NCBI RefSeq assembly: GCF_002211445.1
Contig: NZ_LSTO01000001.1
Coordinates: 1,003,231-1,042,656 of the forward strand
Reading direction: 5' to 3'
DNA from: Noviherbaspirillum denitrificans
GTDB taxonomy: Bacteria > Pseudomonadota > Gammaproteobacteria > Burkholderiales > Burkholderiaceae_D
Length of the DNA stretch: 39,426 bases
A program made the translations under genes and the position numbers. The stretch's first letter is position 1, and the number at the start of each line of letters is the position of its first letter. Below, one piece after another: positions 7,946 to 18,942 of the stretch. The notes under the pieces were generated by a model. It did not search any database, was not told the DNA's origin, and worked only from the letters and a program-made list of their open reading frames with translations.

Positions 7946-8974
7946 ATGACTACCGTTCTCCCCGTCCAGTACGACTTCCCGTTGAAGCGCCTCAACACCT
8001 TCGGCATCGATGCCAGGGCGAAGGCTTACCTGCCTGTTACCTCGGTGGACATGTTGTCGCATGTCAAACATGACGACTTCCTTGCGCGATTGCCGCGCCT
8101 GGTGCTCGGTGGCGGCAGCAACCTGCTGCTGACCGAGGATTTCCCTGGACTGGTGCTGCACATGCAGATGACGGGCGTAGCGGTCACGGGCGAGGATGAC
8201 GCCGCGGTGTACGTGAAGGCCGCCGCCGGGGAGAACTGGCACGGCTTTGTGCAATGGACGCTGCAGCAGGGCTACGGCGGTCTCGAGAACCTGTCGCTCA
8301 TTCCCGGCAATGTCGGTGCGGCACCGATCCAGAACATCGGTGCTTACGGCGTCGAGCTGAAAGACCGTTTTCATTCGTTGACGGCATTTGATTTCAACAC
8401 CGGTACCACATTCACGCTGGACAACGCCGGCTGCCGGTTTGGCTACCGCGACAGCGTGTTCAAGCATGAATTGCGCGAGGATGCCGCGATTCTGGACGTC
8501 ACCTTCGCATTGCCAAAGAAATGGCAGCCGAACACGCAGTATGGCGACGTGGCGCAGGAACTATCGGCACAAGGGATCGCCGCGCCGACACCCGCACAGG
8601 TCAGTGACGCTGTGATCGCCATTCGCACACGCAAGCTGCCCGATCCGGCGCTGATCGGCAATGCAGGCAGTTTCTTCAAGAACCCGATCGTGACGAAAGC
8701 ACAGCGCGACGCGTTGCTGGAACGTTATCCGCAACTGGTGAGTTATCCGCAGGCGGATGGCAGCTACAAGCTGGCTGCGGGCTGGCTGATCGATCAATGT
8801 GGATGGAAGGGCAGGAGCCGGGGCGCGGCCGGCGTGTACGAGAAGCAGGCGCTGGTGCTGGTCAATCGTGGCGGGGCGACAGGGAAGGAAATCGCCGAAC
8901 TTGCCGCAGCCATCCAGGCGGATGTGATGGCGCGGTTTGGTGTACGGCTCGAACCCGAACCAGCCTTCGTGTAA
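7946..8974 (+). CDS. murB: UDP-N-acetylmuramate dehydrogenase MurB (type I)
   Basis: A 342-residue flavoprotein, the same length as E. coli MurB. It reduces UDP-N-acetylenolpyruvylglucosamine with NADPH in the cytoplasmic phase of peptidoglycan synthesis. FAD-binding GGGSNLLL is at residues 55-62, then [14 protein letters not shown], then the catalytic-Ser region [10 protein letters not shown] and the C-terminal LEPEPAF carrying the catalytic Glu. The GTG at 7919 in the same frame is rejected, because it adds nine residues foreign to the family and lies upstream of the -10 box. The chosen ATG has no Shine-Dalgarno sequence. Confidence 0.95.
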   Translation: MTTVLPVQYDFPLKRLNTFGIDARAKAYLPVTSVDMLSHVKHDDFLARLPRLVLGGGSNLLLTEDFPGLVLHMQMTGVAVTGEDDAAVYVKAAAGENWHGFVQWTLQQGYGGLENLSLIPGNVGAAPIQNIGAYGVELKDRFHSLTAFDFNTGTTFTLDNAGCRFGYRDSVFKHELREDAAILDVTFALPKKWQPNTQYGDVAQELSAQGIAAPTPAQVSDAVIAIRTRKLPDPALIGNAGSFFKNPIVTKAQRDALLERYPQLVSYPQADGSYKLAAGWLIDQCGWKGRSRGAAGVYEKQALVLVNRGGATGKEIAELAAAIQADVMARFGVRLEPEPAFV

Positions 8975-8977
8975 AAC

Positions 8978-9007
8978 AAAAAAGGCGATCAAACGATCGC
9001 CTTTTTT
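8978..9007. terminator. Bidirectional terminator between murB and ppnP
   Basis: Stem GGCGATC (8984-8990) with GATCGCC (8995-9001) and loop AAAC, flanked by six A on the left and six T on the right. It can terminate murB (+) and the argF-argG-ppnP transcript (-). Confidence 0.9.
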
Positions 9008-9025
9008 ATTGGTGCATCGAACTGC

Positions 9026-9346
9026 TTATGCCGCAACGAAGTGGCAGACGTAATCCAGCGTCTCAACGGTCTCGATGTCGAAGCTCGAATTGCCCGGCAC
9101 GTTGAAGCTCTGGCCGCCTTCGTAGCTCTTCCACTCGGTTTCGCCCTTCAGGCGGATGCGGCACTTGCCTGCGTTGAGTTCCATGATTTCCGGTGCGCCG
9201 GTGTTGAAGGTCAGCGAGGACGGGAAGATCACGCCGATGGTCTTCTTCGTGCCGTCGGCAAACAGCACGGCGTGCGAGACGCACTTGCCGTCGAAGTAGA
9301 GGTTGGCCTTCTTGACGACGGAAACGTTGTCGAATTGTGTGGTCAT
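9026..9346 (-). CDS. ppnP: Pyrimidine/purine nucleoside phosphorylase PpnP
   Basis: A 106-residue single-domain cupin matching the PpnP (YaiE, DUF1255) family. Signatures include [28 protein letters not shown], and the C-terminal [13 protein letters not shown]. PpnP splits several purine and pyrimidine nucleosides with phosphate into base and (deoxy)ribose-1-phosphate. The start is set at 9346; 29 upstream codons lack family similarity. It lies 22 bp downstream of argG on the same strand and is probably the last gene of an argF-argG-ppnP unit. The functional link to arginine synthesis is not obvious. Confidence 0.9.
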   Translation of the reverse strand: MTTQFDNVSVVKKANLYFDGKCVSHAVLFADGTKKTIGVIFPSSLTFNTGAPEIMELNAGKCRIRLKGETEWKSYEGGQSFNVPGNSSFDIETVETLDYVCHFVAA

Positions 9347-9368
9347 GGTTTCAGTGGTTGATGTTGGA

Positions 9369-11659
<2,291 letters not shown>

Positions 11660-11667
11660 AAATGAAA

Positions 11668-11694
11668 ACGGCGGCCAGTGGCGCCTGCCGCCGT
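11668..11694 (-). promoter_or_regulatory. GC-rich stem-loop in the argF 5' untranslated region
   Basis: Arms 11668-11675 and 11687-11694 form a perfect 8-bp stem with an 11-nt loop. In the argF mRNA the stem ends 8 nt before the start codon, where a Shine-Dalgarno would normally be; none is present. Confidence 0.4.
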
Positions 11695-11712
11695 GAGGTT
11701 GTAAGCCGTTCA

Positions 11713-11718
11713 ATTATA
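11713..11718 (-). promoter_or_regulatory. Candidate -10 box of the argF promoter
   Basis: TATAAT on the minus strand at 11718-11713, giving a predicted start near 11706 and a ~47-nt leader. No convincing -35 at standard spacing is seen. Confidence 0.45.
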
Positions 11719-11777
11719 AGGGATTTCTATCCCGAAAAGACAACAAAACCGGGGGGCGGCGAGGGCTTTGCCTGAGC

Positions 11778-12668
11778 TCAGTAAAGCTTTTGCGACGATT
11801 CGTGCACCAGCTGCTGGTAAAGGGCGTGGCGCATCGCCGGAATCTGGCCACTTTCCACTGCGGAGAGGATGGAGCAGCCGGGCTCGCTCAAGTGGTGGCA
11901 GTTGTAAAAGCGGCAATGCCCGAGGTGAGGTCCGAACTCCTTGAACGCTCGCTCGAGCATGCCTTCCGTCAGATGGTAGAGGCCGAATTCCTGGAAACCC
12001 GGCGAATCGATGATGGACGTATTGCCGTCGACCATGAACAGGCGCGTGAACGTCGTCGTGTGCTTTCCGGAATCGAGCGCGGCGGAGATTTCGCGTGTTG
12101 CCAGTTCGGCACCGGGAACGAGCAGGTTGATGAGTGAGGACTTGCCCATGCCGGACTGGCCGATGAGGATCGTGGATTGCCCCTTCAGCAATGGCTCAAG
12201 CGCCGCTATTGTTTCCTCTGGCGAAGTCCGTGCTGAAACCTCATGGACGGGGTAGCCCAGGTTGGCATAGAGCGAAACCCGTTCGCGTGCCTTCGGCAAC
12301 GACTCCGTCACGTCGATTTTGTTGAGGATGATATGCGGACGGATGCCGCCTGCTTCGGCCGCGACCAGCGCACGCGATACGAGGTCGTCCGAGAAGCCCG
12401 GTTCTGTCGCGACGACAATGAACAATTGCGTCAGGTTGGCCGCCAGCAGCTTCGACTTGTACTGGTCGGACCGGTACAGCAGCGTCTTTCGCTCCTCGAT
12501 CTTTTCGATCACGCCCTGGTCGGGCGAGGTCTGTTTCAACTGCACGATGTCGCCCACGGCTACGTCGCTTTTCTTGCCTCGTGTCACACAGTGGAGGCAG
12601 ATGCTCTCTGTCTGGACGAGGTAATGCCGACCATGGGCGGCGATGACTGTCCCCTTGTCGATTCCCAT
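11778..12668 (-). CDS. rsgA: Ribosome small subunit-dependent GTPase RsgA
   Basis: A 296-residue circularly permuted GTPase that checks late 30S subunit maturation. An OB-fold N-terminus is followed by the permuted motif order G4 NKID (116-119), G1 GQSGMGKS (170-177) and G3 DSPG (221-224). A C-terminal zinc site follows (Cys252, Cys257, His259, Cys265, spacing C-x4-C-x-H-x5-C). It is somewhat shorter than E. coli RsgA (350), mainly at the N-terminus. It starts 3 bp after the PCD stop codon, so translational coupling is likely. Confidence 0.95.
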   Translation of the reverse strand: MGIDKGTVIAAHGRHYLVQTESICLHCVTRGKKSDVAVGDIVQLKQTSPDQGVIEKIEERKTLLYRSDQYKSKLLAANLTQLFIVVATEPGFSDDLVSRALVAAEAGGIRPHIILNKIDVTESLPKARERVSLYANLGYPVHEVSARTSPEETIAALEPLLKGQSTILIGQSGMGKSSLINLLVPGAELATREISAALDSGKHTTTFTRLFMVDGNTSIIDSPGFQEFGLYHLTEGMLERAFKEFGPHLGHCRFYNCHHLSEPGCSILSAVESGQIPAMRHALYQQLVHESSQKLY

Positions 12669-12671
12669 CGT

Positions 12672-13022
12672 TTACTGCGCCGCTTGCTGGAAGATCGCAT
12701 CGACCTTGGCGGCACAGATGAAATCGTTTTCGGAGATGCCACCCTTGCCGCTATTGACGGAGTGGGTGTCGAACTTCACTACGCAGCGGTTGTAGGTCAC
12801 GGTCAGTTCGGGATGATGGTCGTCGGCGTGGATCACCCAGGCGATGGCATTCACGAAAGCCAGCGTCTCGTAATAATTCTTGAATACGAAGGTCTTCGCG
12901 ATTTTTCCATCCTGCAGCGCCCAGTTGTCGACGGCGGCGAGATGTTCAGCGATTTCGGCATCAGTCAGTGCGGTTTCGAGATGCCGGCCTTTTTTCTGCA
13001 GCAATTCAGCGGCGGTTACCAT
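12672..13022 (-). CDS. phhB: 4a-hydroxytetrahydrobiopterin dehydratase (PCD/PhhB)
   Basis: A 116-residue pterin-4a-carbinolamine dehydratase. The active-site block HADDHHPELTVTYNRCVVKF and the following DTHSVNSG...ISENDF are clear; the paired histidines carry the dehydration. In bacteria with phenylalanine hydroxylase the enzyme recycles the pterin cofactor, but no phhA is in the window and many bacteria keep the gene without it. Here it sits between an M48 protease gene (22 bp upstream) and rsgA (3 bp downstream) on one strand. Confidence 0.92.
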   Translation of the reverse strand: MVTAAELLQKKGRHLETALTDAEIAEHLAAVDNWALQDGKIAKTFVFKNYYETLAFVNAIAWVIHADDHHPELTVTYNRCVVKFDTHSVNSGKGGISENDFICAAKVDAIFQQAAQ

Positions 13023-13044
13023 GGTTGTCCCCTCGGAATTTGGT

Positions 13045-14304
13045 TTATCGCGCGGCGAGCAGATGCTGGATGCGTACGCTTGCCGGCGGGTGAGAATCGT
13101 AGAAGGCGGAGTGCAGCGGATCCGGTGTCAGCGTCGACGCATTGTCTTCGTACAGCTTGACCAGGGCGGATACCAGGTCTTGCGCGCCGGTATGCTTCGC
13201 TGCGAAGGCATCGGCTTCGAATTCATGCTTGCGCGAAGTGAGCGACACCAGCGGCGAGAACAGGAAGGTGAACACCGGCAGCGCCAGCATGAACAGGATC
13301 AGTGCCATTGCGTCGTTGTTCGCCAGCAGCATCGGGTCGACACCGAGACCGGTGTAAAACCAGATCTGCTTCTTCAGGTGGCCGAGCAGCGCGAGGAAGC
13401 CCAGCGAGAGCGCGAACATGACCGCGATGCGCTTGACGACATGCTTGAGCTTGAAATGGCCGAGTTCGTGTGCCAGCACCGCTTCGATCTCCTGCGGGCC
13501 GAGGCGGGCGAGCAGGGTGTCGAAAAAGACAATACGCTTGGCCGCGCCGAAGCCGGAGAAATAGGCATTGCCATGCGCGCTGCGCTTGGAGCCATCCATC
13601 ACGAACAGGCCCTTCGATGCAAAACCGACGCGTTGCATCAGGCTTTCGATGCGCGACTTGAGGCTTTCGTCCTGCAGCGGCGTGAACTTGTTGAACAGCG
13701 GGGCGATGACAGTGGGGTAAAGCACCAGCATCAGCAGCTGGAAGCCGGTCCACACGAACCATGCATACAGCCACCAGAGGTCGCCGGATTTTTCCATCAG
13801 GGTCAGGATCACCCAGACTAGCGGGGCGCCGATGACGAGGCCGACAATGATGTTTTTGACAAGGTCGCTGATGAACAGGCCGAGCGTCATCTTGTTGAAT
13901 CCGAACCGGGCTTCGAGGACAAATTGACGGTAGTAATCAAACGGCAACTCGATCAGTCCGGAAATGAAGCCGAAGGCCGCGATCAGCGCGAGCTGGTAGA
14001 GCATGCCGGAACCGGTCAGCTTGAACAGCGTGACCGACAGCCATTGCAGGCCGCCGAGCAGGGTGAAACCGATCAGCACGCCTGTATTCACCAGCAGCAT
14101 CAGCAGGCCGAGCTTGGTCTTGGCAACCGTGTAATCGGCTGCTTTCTGGTGGGCGTACAGCGGGATTTTCTCGGCGAATTCCGGCGGCACGGCATCGCGA
14201 TGGGCAATCACGTGGCGGATATGTCGCGATCCCAGCCAGAAGCGGACTGCAAGGGTGACAACCAGGAAACTGACGAACAATACCGAAAACGCAAGTGAAG
14301 ACAT
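13045..14304 (-). CDS. M48 family (Ste24/CAAX type) membrane metalloprotease
   Basis: A 419-residue integral membrane zinc protease. HELGH at 279-283 follows VLA, and the third zinc ligand lies in KHEFEADAFA. Several hydrophobic helices surround the catalytic core (first at residues 3-20, then roughly 65-130, 150-200 and 295-350). This architecture is that of Ste24-type CAAX protease 1 homologues. Bacteria lack prenylated CAAX proteins, so the family is assumed to act in membrane protein quality control. ATG 14304 is preceded by AGGCAGGG; the in-frame extension up to 14748 is antisense to orn and is discarded. It is divergent from orn across only 43 bp. Confidence 0.92.
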   Translation of the reverse strand: MSSLAFSVLFVSFLVVTLAVRFWLGSRHIRHVIAHRDAVPPEFAEKIPLYAHQKAADYTVAKTKLGLLMLLVNTGVLIGFTLLGGLQWLSVTLFKLTGSGMLYQLALIAAFGFISGLIELPFDYYRQFVLEARFGFNKMTLGLFISDLVKNIIVGLVIGAPLVWVILTLMEKSGDLWWLYAWFVWTGFQLLMLVLYPTVIAPLFNKFTPLQDESLKSRIESLMQRVGFASKGLFVMDGSKRSAHGNAYFSGFGAAKRIVFFDTLLARLGPQEIEAVLAHELGHFKLKHVVKRIAVMFALSLGFLALLGHLKKQIWFYTGLGVDPMLLANNDAMALILFMLALPVFTFLFSPLVSLTSRKHEFEADAFAAKHTGAQDLVSALVKLYEDNASTLTPDPLHSAFYDSHPPASVRIQHLLAAR

Positions 14305-14347
14305 GCCCTGCCTGTGAGAAAATGGCGAATTACCGAGGAAAACAATT

Positions 14348-14935
14348 ATGTCACAAGCGACTGAATCCCAAGTCCCTGCAAATGCCCCTGCGCGGCCGAA
14401 CGAATTCAACCTGATCTGGGTCGATATGGAAATGACCGGCCTGGACCCGGACAATGACCGCATCATCGAAGTGGCCGTGGTGGTCACCGACTCGCAGCTC
14501 AATGTGCTGGCCGAAGGTCCGGTGTTCGCGATCCACCAGCCGGATGAAGTGCTGGACAAGATGGACGCCTGGAACAAGGGTACGCACGGCCGTTCCGGAT
14601 TGATCGACCGCGTCAAGGCATCGACCGTGACTGAAGCGGATGCGGAAAAGACGCTGATTGATTTCCTGAAGCATTTCGTCCCCGCCGGCAAGTCGCCGAT
14701 GTGCGGCAACAGCATTTGCCAGGACCGCCGTTTCATGGCGCGCGGCATGCCGAAGCTGGAAGCGTTTTTCCACTACCGCAACCTGGATGTGTCCACGCTG
14801 AAGGAACTCTGCAAGCGCTGGAAGCCGGAAATCGCCACGGGTTTCAAGAAACACCAGAAGCACACCGCGCTGGCCGACATCACCGAATCGATTGACGAGC
14901 TTCGCTATTACCGCGAAAACTTCATCAAGCTCTGA
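14348..14935 (+). CDS. orn: Oligoribonuclease
   Basis: A 195-residue DEDDh-type 3'-5' exonuclease that degrades 2-5 nt RNAs and diribonucleotides such as pGpG. ExoI motif [10 protein letters not shown] carries Asp26 and Glu28. The later ExoII and ExoIII regions ([12 protein letters not shown] and KHTALADI) supply the other metal-binding Asp residues and the catalytic His. It is about 14 residues longer at the N-terminus than E. coli Orn (181). GAGGA at 14335-14339 lies 8 bp before the ATG. A strong terminator follows. Confidence 0.96.
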   Translation: MSQATESQVPANAPARPNEFNLIWVDMEMTGLDPDNDRIIEVAVVVTDSQLNVLAEGPVFAIHQPDEVLDKMDAWNKGTHGRSGLIDRVKASTVTEADAEKTLIDFLKHFVPAGKSPMCGNSICQDRRFMARGMPKLEAFFHYRNLDVSTLKELCKRWKPEIATGFKKHQKHTALADITESIDELRYYRENFIKL

Positions 14936-14946
14936 ATTGTTTGACC

Positions 14947-14986
14947 ATGCCGGCCGCCATCCGGCGTGCCGGCATTTTTATTTTTT
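14947..14986 (+). terminator. Intrinsic terminator between orn and prfC
   Basis: A two-part stem: ATGCCGGC (14947-14954) with GCCGGCAT (14968-14975), and inside it CGCC with GGCG (14955-14958 and 14963-14966), one T bulged. A T-rich tail (14975-14986, one A) follows. It ends 6 bp before the prfC start. Confidence 0.88.
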
Positions 14987-14992
14987 GCACGC

Positions 14993-16663
14993 ATGACTTC
15001 CGAAACCGACCTGCCGCCGTCCGACGCCGTCGACGCCGCCTCCGAAAGCAACCGCAAGGTTCCGTCCGAATTGATTTCGCGCGAAGTGGCGCGTCGGCGC
15101 ACCTTCGGCATCATCTCCCACCCTGACGCCGGCAAGACGACGCTGACGGAAAAGCTGCTGCTGTTCTCAGGCGCGATCCAGCTCGCCGGCACCGTGAAGG
15201 CGCGCAAGAGCGGCCGCCATGCCACCTCCGACTGGATGGAAATCGAAAAGCAGCGCGGCATTTCCGTGGCCAGCTCGGTGATGCAGTTCGAATACCGCGA
15301 GCACGTGGTCAACCTGCTCGACACGCCGGGCCACCAGGACTTTTCCGAAGATACCTACCGCGTGCTGACGGCGGTCGATTCCGCGCTGATGGTGATCGAC
15401 GCCGCGAAGGGTGTGGAAGAGCAGACCATCAAGCTGCTCAACGTCTGCCGCATGCGCGACACGCCCATCCTGACCTTCATGAACAAGCTGGACCGCGAGT
15501 GCCGCGATCCGCTGGAATTGCTGGATGAAGTCGAATCCGTGCTGAAGATCCAGTGCGCGCCTGTCACCTGGCCGATCGGCATGGGCAAGAACTTCCGCGG
15601 GGTCTACCATCTGCTGCGCGACGAGATCCTGCTGTTCAAGGCGGGCGAGGAGCGCGCCGACCAGGAATTCGAGGTGGTGAAGGGCATCGACAACCCGCGC
15701 CTGGCGGAAATGTTCCCGCTGGAGATCGAACAGCTCAAGATGGAGGTGGAGCTGGTGCACGGCGCATCGCATCCGTTCGACCTGGAAGAATTCCTTGCCG
15801 GCCGGCAGACGCCGGTGTTTTTCGGATCGGCGATCAACAACTTCGGCGTGCGCGAAATCCTGAATGCCTTGCTGGACTGGGCACCGGCGCCGCGCAATCG
15901 CGACGCGACGGTTCGTGCGGTCGAGCCGAACGAAGAACCGTTCTCCGGTTTCGTATTCAAGATCCAGGCGAACATGGATCCGGCGCACCGCGATCGCATC
16001 GCCTTCCTGCGCGTTTGCTCCGGGCACTTTGAGCGCGGCATGAAGATCAAGCACCTGCGCCTCGGGCGCGAGATCAAGGTGTCGAGCGTGGTGACCTTCA
16101 TGGCATCCAGCCGCGAACAGGTGGAAGAGGCGTATGCCGGCGACATTATCGGCTTGCCCAACCACGGCAACATGCAGATCGGCGACAGTTTTTCCGAAGG
16201 GGAAATGCTGCAATTCACCGGCATTCCGTATTTCGCGCCGGACTTCTTCCGTTCAGTGCGCATCCGCAATCCGCTCAAGATCAAGCAGCTGCACAAGGGC
16301 TTGCAGCAGCTGGGTGAAGAGGGCGCGGTGCAGGTGTTCAAGCCGGTGCACGGCGGCGACCTGATCCTCGGCGCGGTCGGCGTGCTGCAGTTTGAAGTGG
16401 TGGCGAGCCGCCTGCTGAACGAGTACGGTGTCGATGCGGTCTTCGAAGGCACGAGCATCAGCAGCGCACGCTGGATTTCCTGTGAGGACAAGAGGGCGCT
16501 GGCTGATTTCGAGAAGTCTTCCGCAGGCGCAAACATTGCCTTCGATGCGTCGGGCAATATGGCTTACCTGGCCACATCCGGGGTGAACCTGAAGCTGACC
16601 CAGGAGCGCTGGCCGCAGCTGACTTTCCATGCGACACGGGAACATGCGGCAAAGTTGAACTGA
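14993..16663 (+). CDS. prfC: Peptide chain release factor 3
   Basis: A ~556-residue translational GTPase that removes RF1/RF2 from the ribosome after termination. G1 is [10 protein letters not shown]3 [15 protein letters not shown]4 NKLDRE; RF3-specific blocks such as [13 protein letters not shown] and [15 protein letters not shown] are clear. Against E. coli RF3 (529) there is an extra acidic N-terminal stretch of ~25 residues. ATG 14993 has no Shine-Dalgarno and follows the orn terminator by 6 bp. A TTG at 15071, with AAGG 10 bp before it, would give a family-length protein and is an alternative start. Confidence 0.94.
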   Translation: MTSETDLPPSDAVDAASESNRKVPSELISREVARRRTFGIISHPDAGKTTLTEKLLLFSGAIQLAGTVKARKSGRHATSDWMEIEKQRGISVASSVMQFEYREHVVNLLDTPGHQDFSEDTYRVLTAVDSALMVIDAAKGVEEQTIKLLNVCRMRDTPILTFMNKLDRECRDPLELLDEVESVLKIQCAPVTWPIGMGKNFRGVYHLLRDEILLFKAGEERADQEFEVVKGIDNPRLAEMFPLEIEQLKMEVELVHGASHPFDLEEFLAGRQTPVFFGSAINNFGVREILNALLDWAPAPRNRDATVRAVEPNEEPFSGFVFKIQANMDPAHRDRIAFLRVCSGHFERGMKIKHLRLGREIKVSSVVTFMASSREQVEEAYAGDIIGLPNHGNMQIGDSFSEGEMLQFTGIPYFAPDFFRSVRIRNPLKIKQLHKGLQQLGEEGAVQVFKPVHGGDLILGAVGVLQFEVVASRLLNEYGVDAVFEGTSISSARWISCEDKRALADFEKSSAGANIAFDASGNMAYLATSGVNLKLTQERWPQLTFHATREHAAKLN

Positions 16664-16684
16664 CGGACTGCTGCGGATCATCCG

Positions 16685-16727
16685 GCGGGCTCGCATGCAT
16701 TACGCGGCGAGCCCGCTTTCTTTTTAT
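16685..16727 (+). terminator. Intrinsic terminator of prfC
   Basis: A perfect 10-bp stem GCGGGCTCGC (16685-16694) with GCGAGCCCGC (16707-16716), 12-nt loop, then a T-rich tail to 16727. Confidence 0.9.
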
Positions 16728-16853
16728 CGATTGTTTCGATCGCTTTTTGGCAGTTCGCTGAAGTAAGGGGTGACTTGCCACCAGAACCGCGCCAGTTCGC
16801 TTTCACTTCTGGCACCGTTTGCGAAATGTCAAATGCGCTGCCGGGCGTCCGCC

Positions 16854-16859
16854 TATACT
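16854..16859 (+). promoter_or_regulatory. Candidate -10 box for the 16963 gene
   Basis: TATACT at 16854-16859, 103 bp before the start codon; no good -35 at standard spacing. Otherwise the 16728-16962 gap holds nothing I can recognise. Confidence 0.3.
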
Positions 16860-16962
16860 CTCCCAACGCATTTTCCAACCTCTTTCTCTCCCCGTAGTGG
16901 TGCAGCGACCGGATTCAACGGATCCCGGATTGTTCACGCAGTTTCGGAATCAAGGAGCAACT

Positions 16963-17532
16963 ATGCTGACTGCAACATATTCCCTGGTGGCTATCGCGGC
17001 TGAGCAAGACAAGACCCGTGCAATGCTTTCCCGTCTCCAGCAATGTCTTCAGAGTGCGTGGCGGGGGCTGCAAAACATTGACTTCTCATTCCTCGAAACG
17101 GCATTCGGGAAGCTGATGCAGTTCGACAGGTTTGTCGGCGCGCGCAAGCTGGAGCGCATCCTGATTCCCGCCTTGCGTGGCGCCGGTCGCGAAGCAGACC
17201 AGCTCGTCGCGGAACTGGATGCGCTGCGCGCCAAGAGCGCCGGTATCCTGCGTACACTGGGCGAACAGCTGGCAGAAGCATTCGAGGCCAGCGCGGTCAA
17301 GATCAACCAGATCTGCCATGCGATGGACAGCTACTGCGGCACCATGCTGACTCGCCTCGAGCGCGAGGAGCGTGAACTCATTCCGATGGCGCGCCGCCTG
17401 CTGTCGATCGAGGACTGGTTCACGATCGCCGCGCAGTTCCTGTCCGATGACGACAGCGCGGACGGCCGGCATCACTCACCGCGGCGTGGCACGGCGTCGG
17501 GCCGGCGGCACATCGCCTTCGTACGTCCTTAA
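16963..17532 (+). CDS. Degenerate hemerythrin-like four-helix protein
   Basis: A 189-residue, strongly helical protein. Residues ~48-71 (LMQFDRFVGARKLERILIPALR) and ~117-148 (YCGTMLTRLEREERELIPMARR) align by eye with the two metal-binding helix pairs of hemerythrin domains, which usually read like HHxxEE..LFPALR and HL..EE..L.P.AR. The iron-ligand His residues are largely gone (ARKLER where HHPKEE is expected), so a di-iron centre is doubtful. AAGGAG at 16952-16957 fixes the ATG at 16963. The C-terminal ~25 residues are Arg/His-rich and look unstructured. I do not recognise a function; kinship to hemerythrin is inference. Confidence 0.6.
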   Translation: MLTATYSLVAIAAEQDKTRAMLSRLQQCLQSAWRGLQNIDFSFLETAFGKLMQFDRFVGARKLERILIPALRGAGREADQLVAELDALRAKSAGILRTLGEQLAEAFEASAVKINQICHAMDSYCGTMLTRLEREERELIPMARRLLSIEDWFTIAAQFLSDDDSADGRHHSPRRGTASGRRHIAFVRP

Positions 17533-17580
17533 GGGGAAGGTTGCCAGGCGCTCTTGCGCGCCGTCACAATTGTTGGCATG

Positions 17581-17610
17581 GTGTGTTCCATGTTTTTCCA
17601 TGGAACACAC
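17581..17610 (+). promoter_or_regulatory. Perfect 12-bp inverted repeat abutting the TAXI gene start
   Basis: GTGTGTTCCATG (17581-17592) and CATGGAACACAC (17599-17610) are exact inverted copies separated by TTTTTC. The right arm ends directly before ATG 17611. As DNA it could be an operator; as RNA a hairpin that occupies the ribosome-binding region. There is no T-run after it, so it is not an intrinsic terminator. Confidence 0.6.
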
Positions 17611-18942
17611 ATGCCGAAAATCCTCAGGTTTACCCGCTTTTCCCTGCGCGACTTCCTCGTCGCATCCGGCCCGGCCGCCATTGCGGTCATCGTCGTCTGC
17701 GTGCTTGCCTACTGGCTGGTGGACCCGTCGCCACCACGCCAGGTCACGCTCTCCAGCGGACAGGAAAACAGCGCCTATGAAGCCATCGGCAAGAAGTACG
17801 CCGCCGTGCTCGCCCGCAACGGCATTCGCGTCGACCTGAAACCCTCGCTCGGCTCGAACGAGAACCTGCAACGTCTCAAGGATGAATCGTCGGACATCGA
17901 CATCGCCTTCGTCCAGAGCGGATCGACGCGCCATGAGGAACTGGAAGGCCGCGGCCTGGTTTCCCTTGGCAGCCTGTTCACGGAACCGGTGTGGCTGTTC
18001 CTGCGCGATTCCCGCAATGTCACGCGCCTGTCGCAGCTGAAAGGATTGAAGATCAACGTGGGGGCGGAAGGCACCGGCGTGCCCGGCCTGTTCAAGCAGG
18101 TCCTCTCGGCGAATGGCGTGGAGCCCGCGCAGGTCAAGCTCGGCACACTGGAAAACACGCCGGCGACCGTGGAGCTGCTTGCCGGGCGCATCGATGGCCT
18201 GGTGTTCAGTTCCGCGCCGGACGCGCCGTTGATCCAGATGCTGCTGCAGACGCCGGGCATCCGGCTGTTTGATTTCGCGCAGGCGGAGGCGTATACGCGG
18301 CGCTTTCCCTTCTTCTCGCATGTTGTACTCCCGCGTGGCATTGTCGACTTCGGGCGCGACCTGCCGCCCCGGGACGTCCACCTGATCGCCCCAACGGCGA
18401 CGCTGGTCGCCCGCGACGACCTGCATCCAGCTCTGGTTGACCTGTTCGTGCAGGCGGCATCCGAAATCCACGGTGCGCCGGGATGGTTCCAGAAGAAGGG
18501 CGAATTCCCGACGGCGAATTACACCGAGGTGCCGGTGTCGCCGGCAGCGGAAAAGTTCTACAAGAATGGTCCGCCGCTGCTGCAACGTTACTTGCCGTTC
18601 TGGCTCGCCAATTTCTTTGAGCGCATGTGGGTGGTAGGCGTGGCACTGGGCGCCTTGCTGCTGCCGCTGTCGCGCATCATCCCCCCGCTGTATGTGTGGA
18701 AGGTGCGCTCACGGGTATTCCGCTGGTATGGCCAGCTGCGCGCGGTCGAGCAGGCGATCGAGGATGTGCCGGCGGAGCGGCAGGCGGAAGTCTATCCGGA
18801 ACAGCTGAAACGCCTCAACGAGATCGAAGAGCGGGTCAACCGTATCTCGATCCCGCTGTCGTTTGCCGACGAGCTGTACGGGCTGCGCAGCCATATCAAC
18901 TTCGTTCGGCGGCGCGTGCTCTCACTGATGAAGCCCGATTAG
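17611..18942 (+). CDS. Membrane-anchored TAXI/NMT1-type solute-binding protein
   Basis: A 443-residue protein: an N-terminal membrane anchor (residues ~19-37), a TAXI-type type II periplasmic-binding domain (~43-320), a second membrane segment (~338-360), then an ~80-residue charged helical cytoplasmic tail. TAXI signatures include VTLSSGQENSAYEAIGKKYA, GSNENLQRLKDESSDIDIAFVQSG and LKGLKINVGAEGTGV. TAXI proteins normally deliver solutes to TRAP transporters, but no TRAP permease gene is nearby. The two-anchor layout suggests a sensor or an orphan receptor instead. Start choice is uncertain: ATG 17611 follows the inverted repeat without Shine-Dalgarno, while in-frame ATGs at 17578 and 17590 would put the repeat inside the gene. 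Confidence 0.8.
   Translation: MPKILRFTRFSLRDFLVASGPAAIAVIVVCVLAYWLVDPSPPRQVTLSSGQENSAYEAIGKKYAAVLARNGIRVDLKPSLGSNENLQRLKDESSDIDIAFVQSGSTRHEELEGRGLVSLGSLFTEPVWLFLRDSRNVTRLSQLKGLKINVGAEGTGVPGLFKQVLSANGVEPAQVKLGTLENTPATVELLAGRIDGLVFSSAPDAPLIQMLLQTPGIRLFDFAQAEAYTRRFPFFSHVVLPRGIVDFGRDLPPRDVHLIAPTATLVARDDLHPALVDLFVQAASEIHGAPGWFQKKGEFPTANYTEVPVSPAAEKFYKNGPPLLQRYLPFWLANFFERMWVVGVALGALLLPLSRIIPPLYVWKVRSRVFRWYGQLRAVEQAIEDVPAERQAEVYPEQLKRLNEIEERVNRISIPLSFADELYGLRSHINFVRRRVLSLMKPD

Noticed and set aside
14305-14748. N-terminal extension of the M48 protease
   Set aside because: Antisense to orn; the family begins with the hydrophobic helix at 14304.
14966-14992. GTG at 14966 as the prfC start
   Set aside because: It lies within the orn terminator stem and has no ribosome-binding site.
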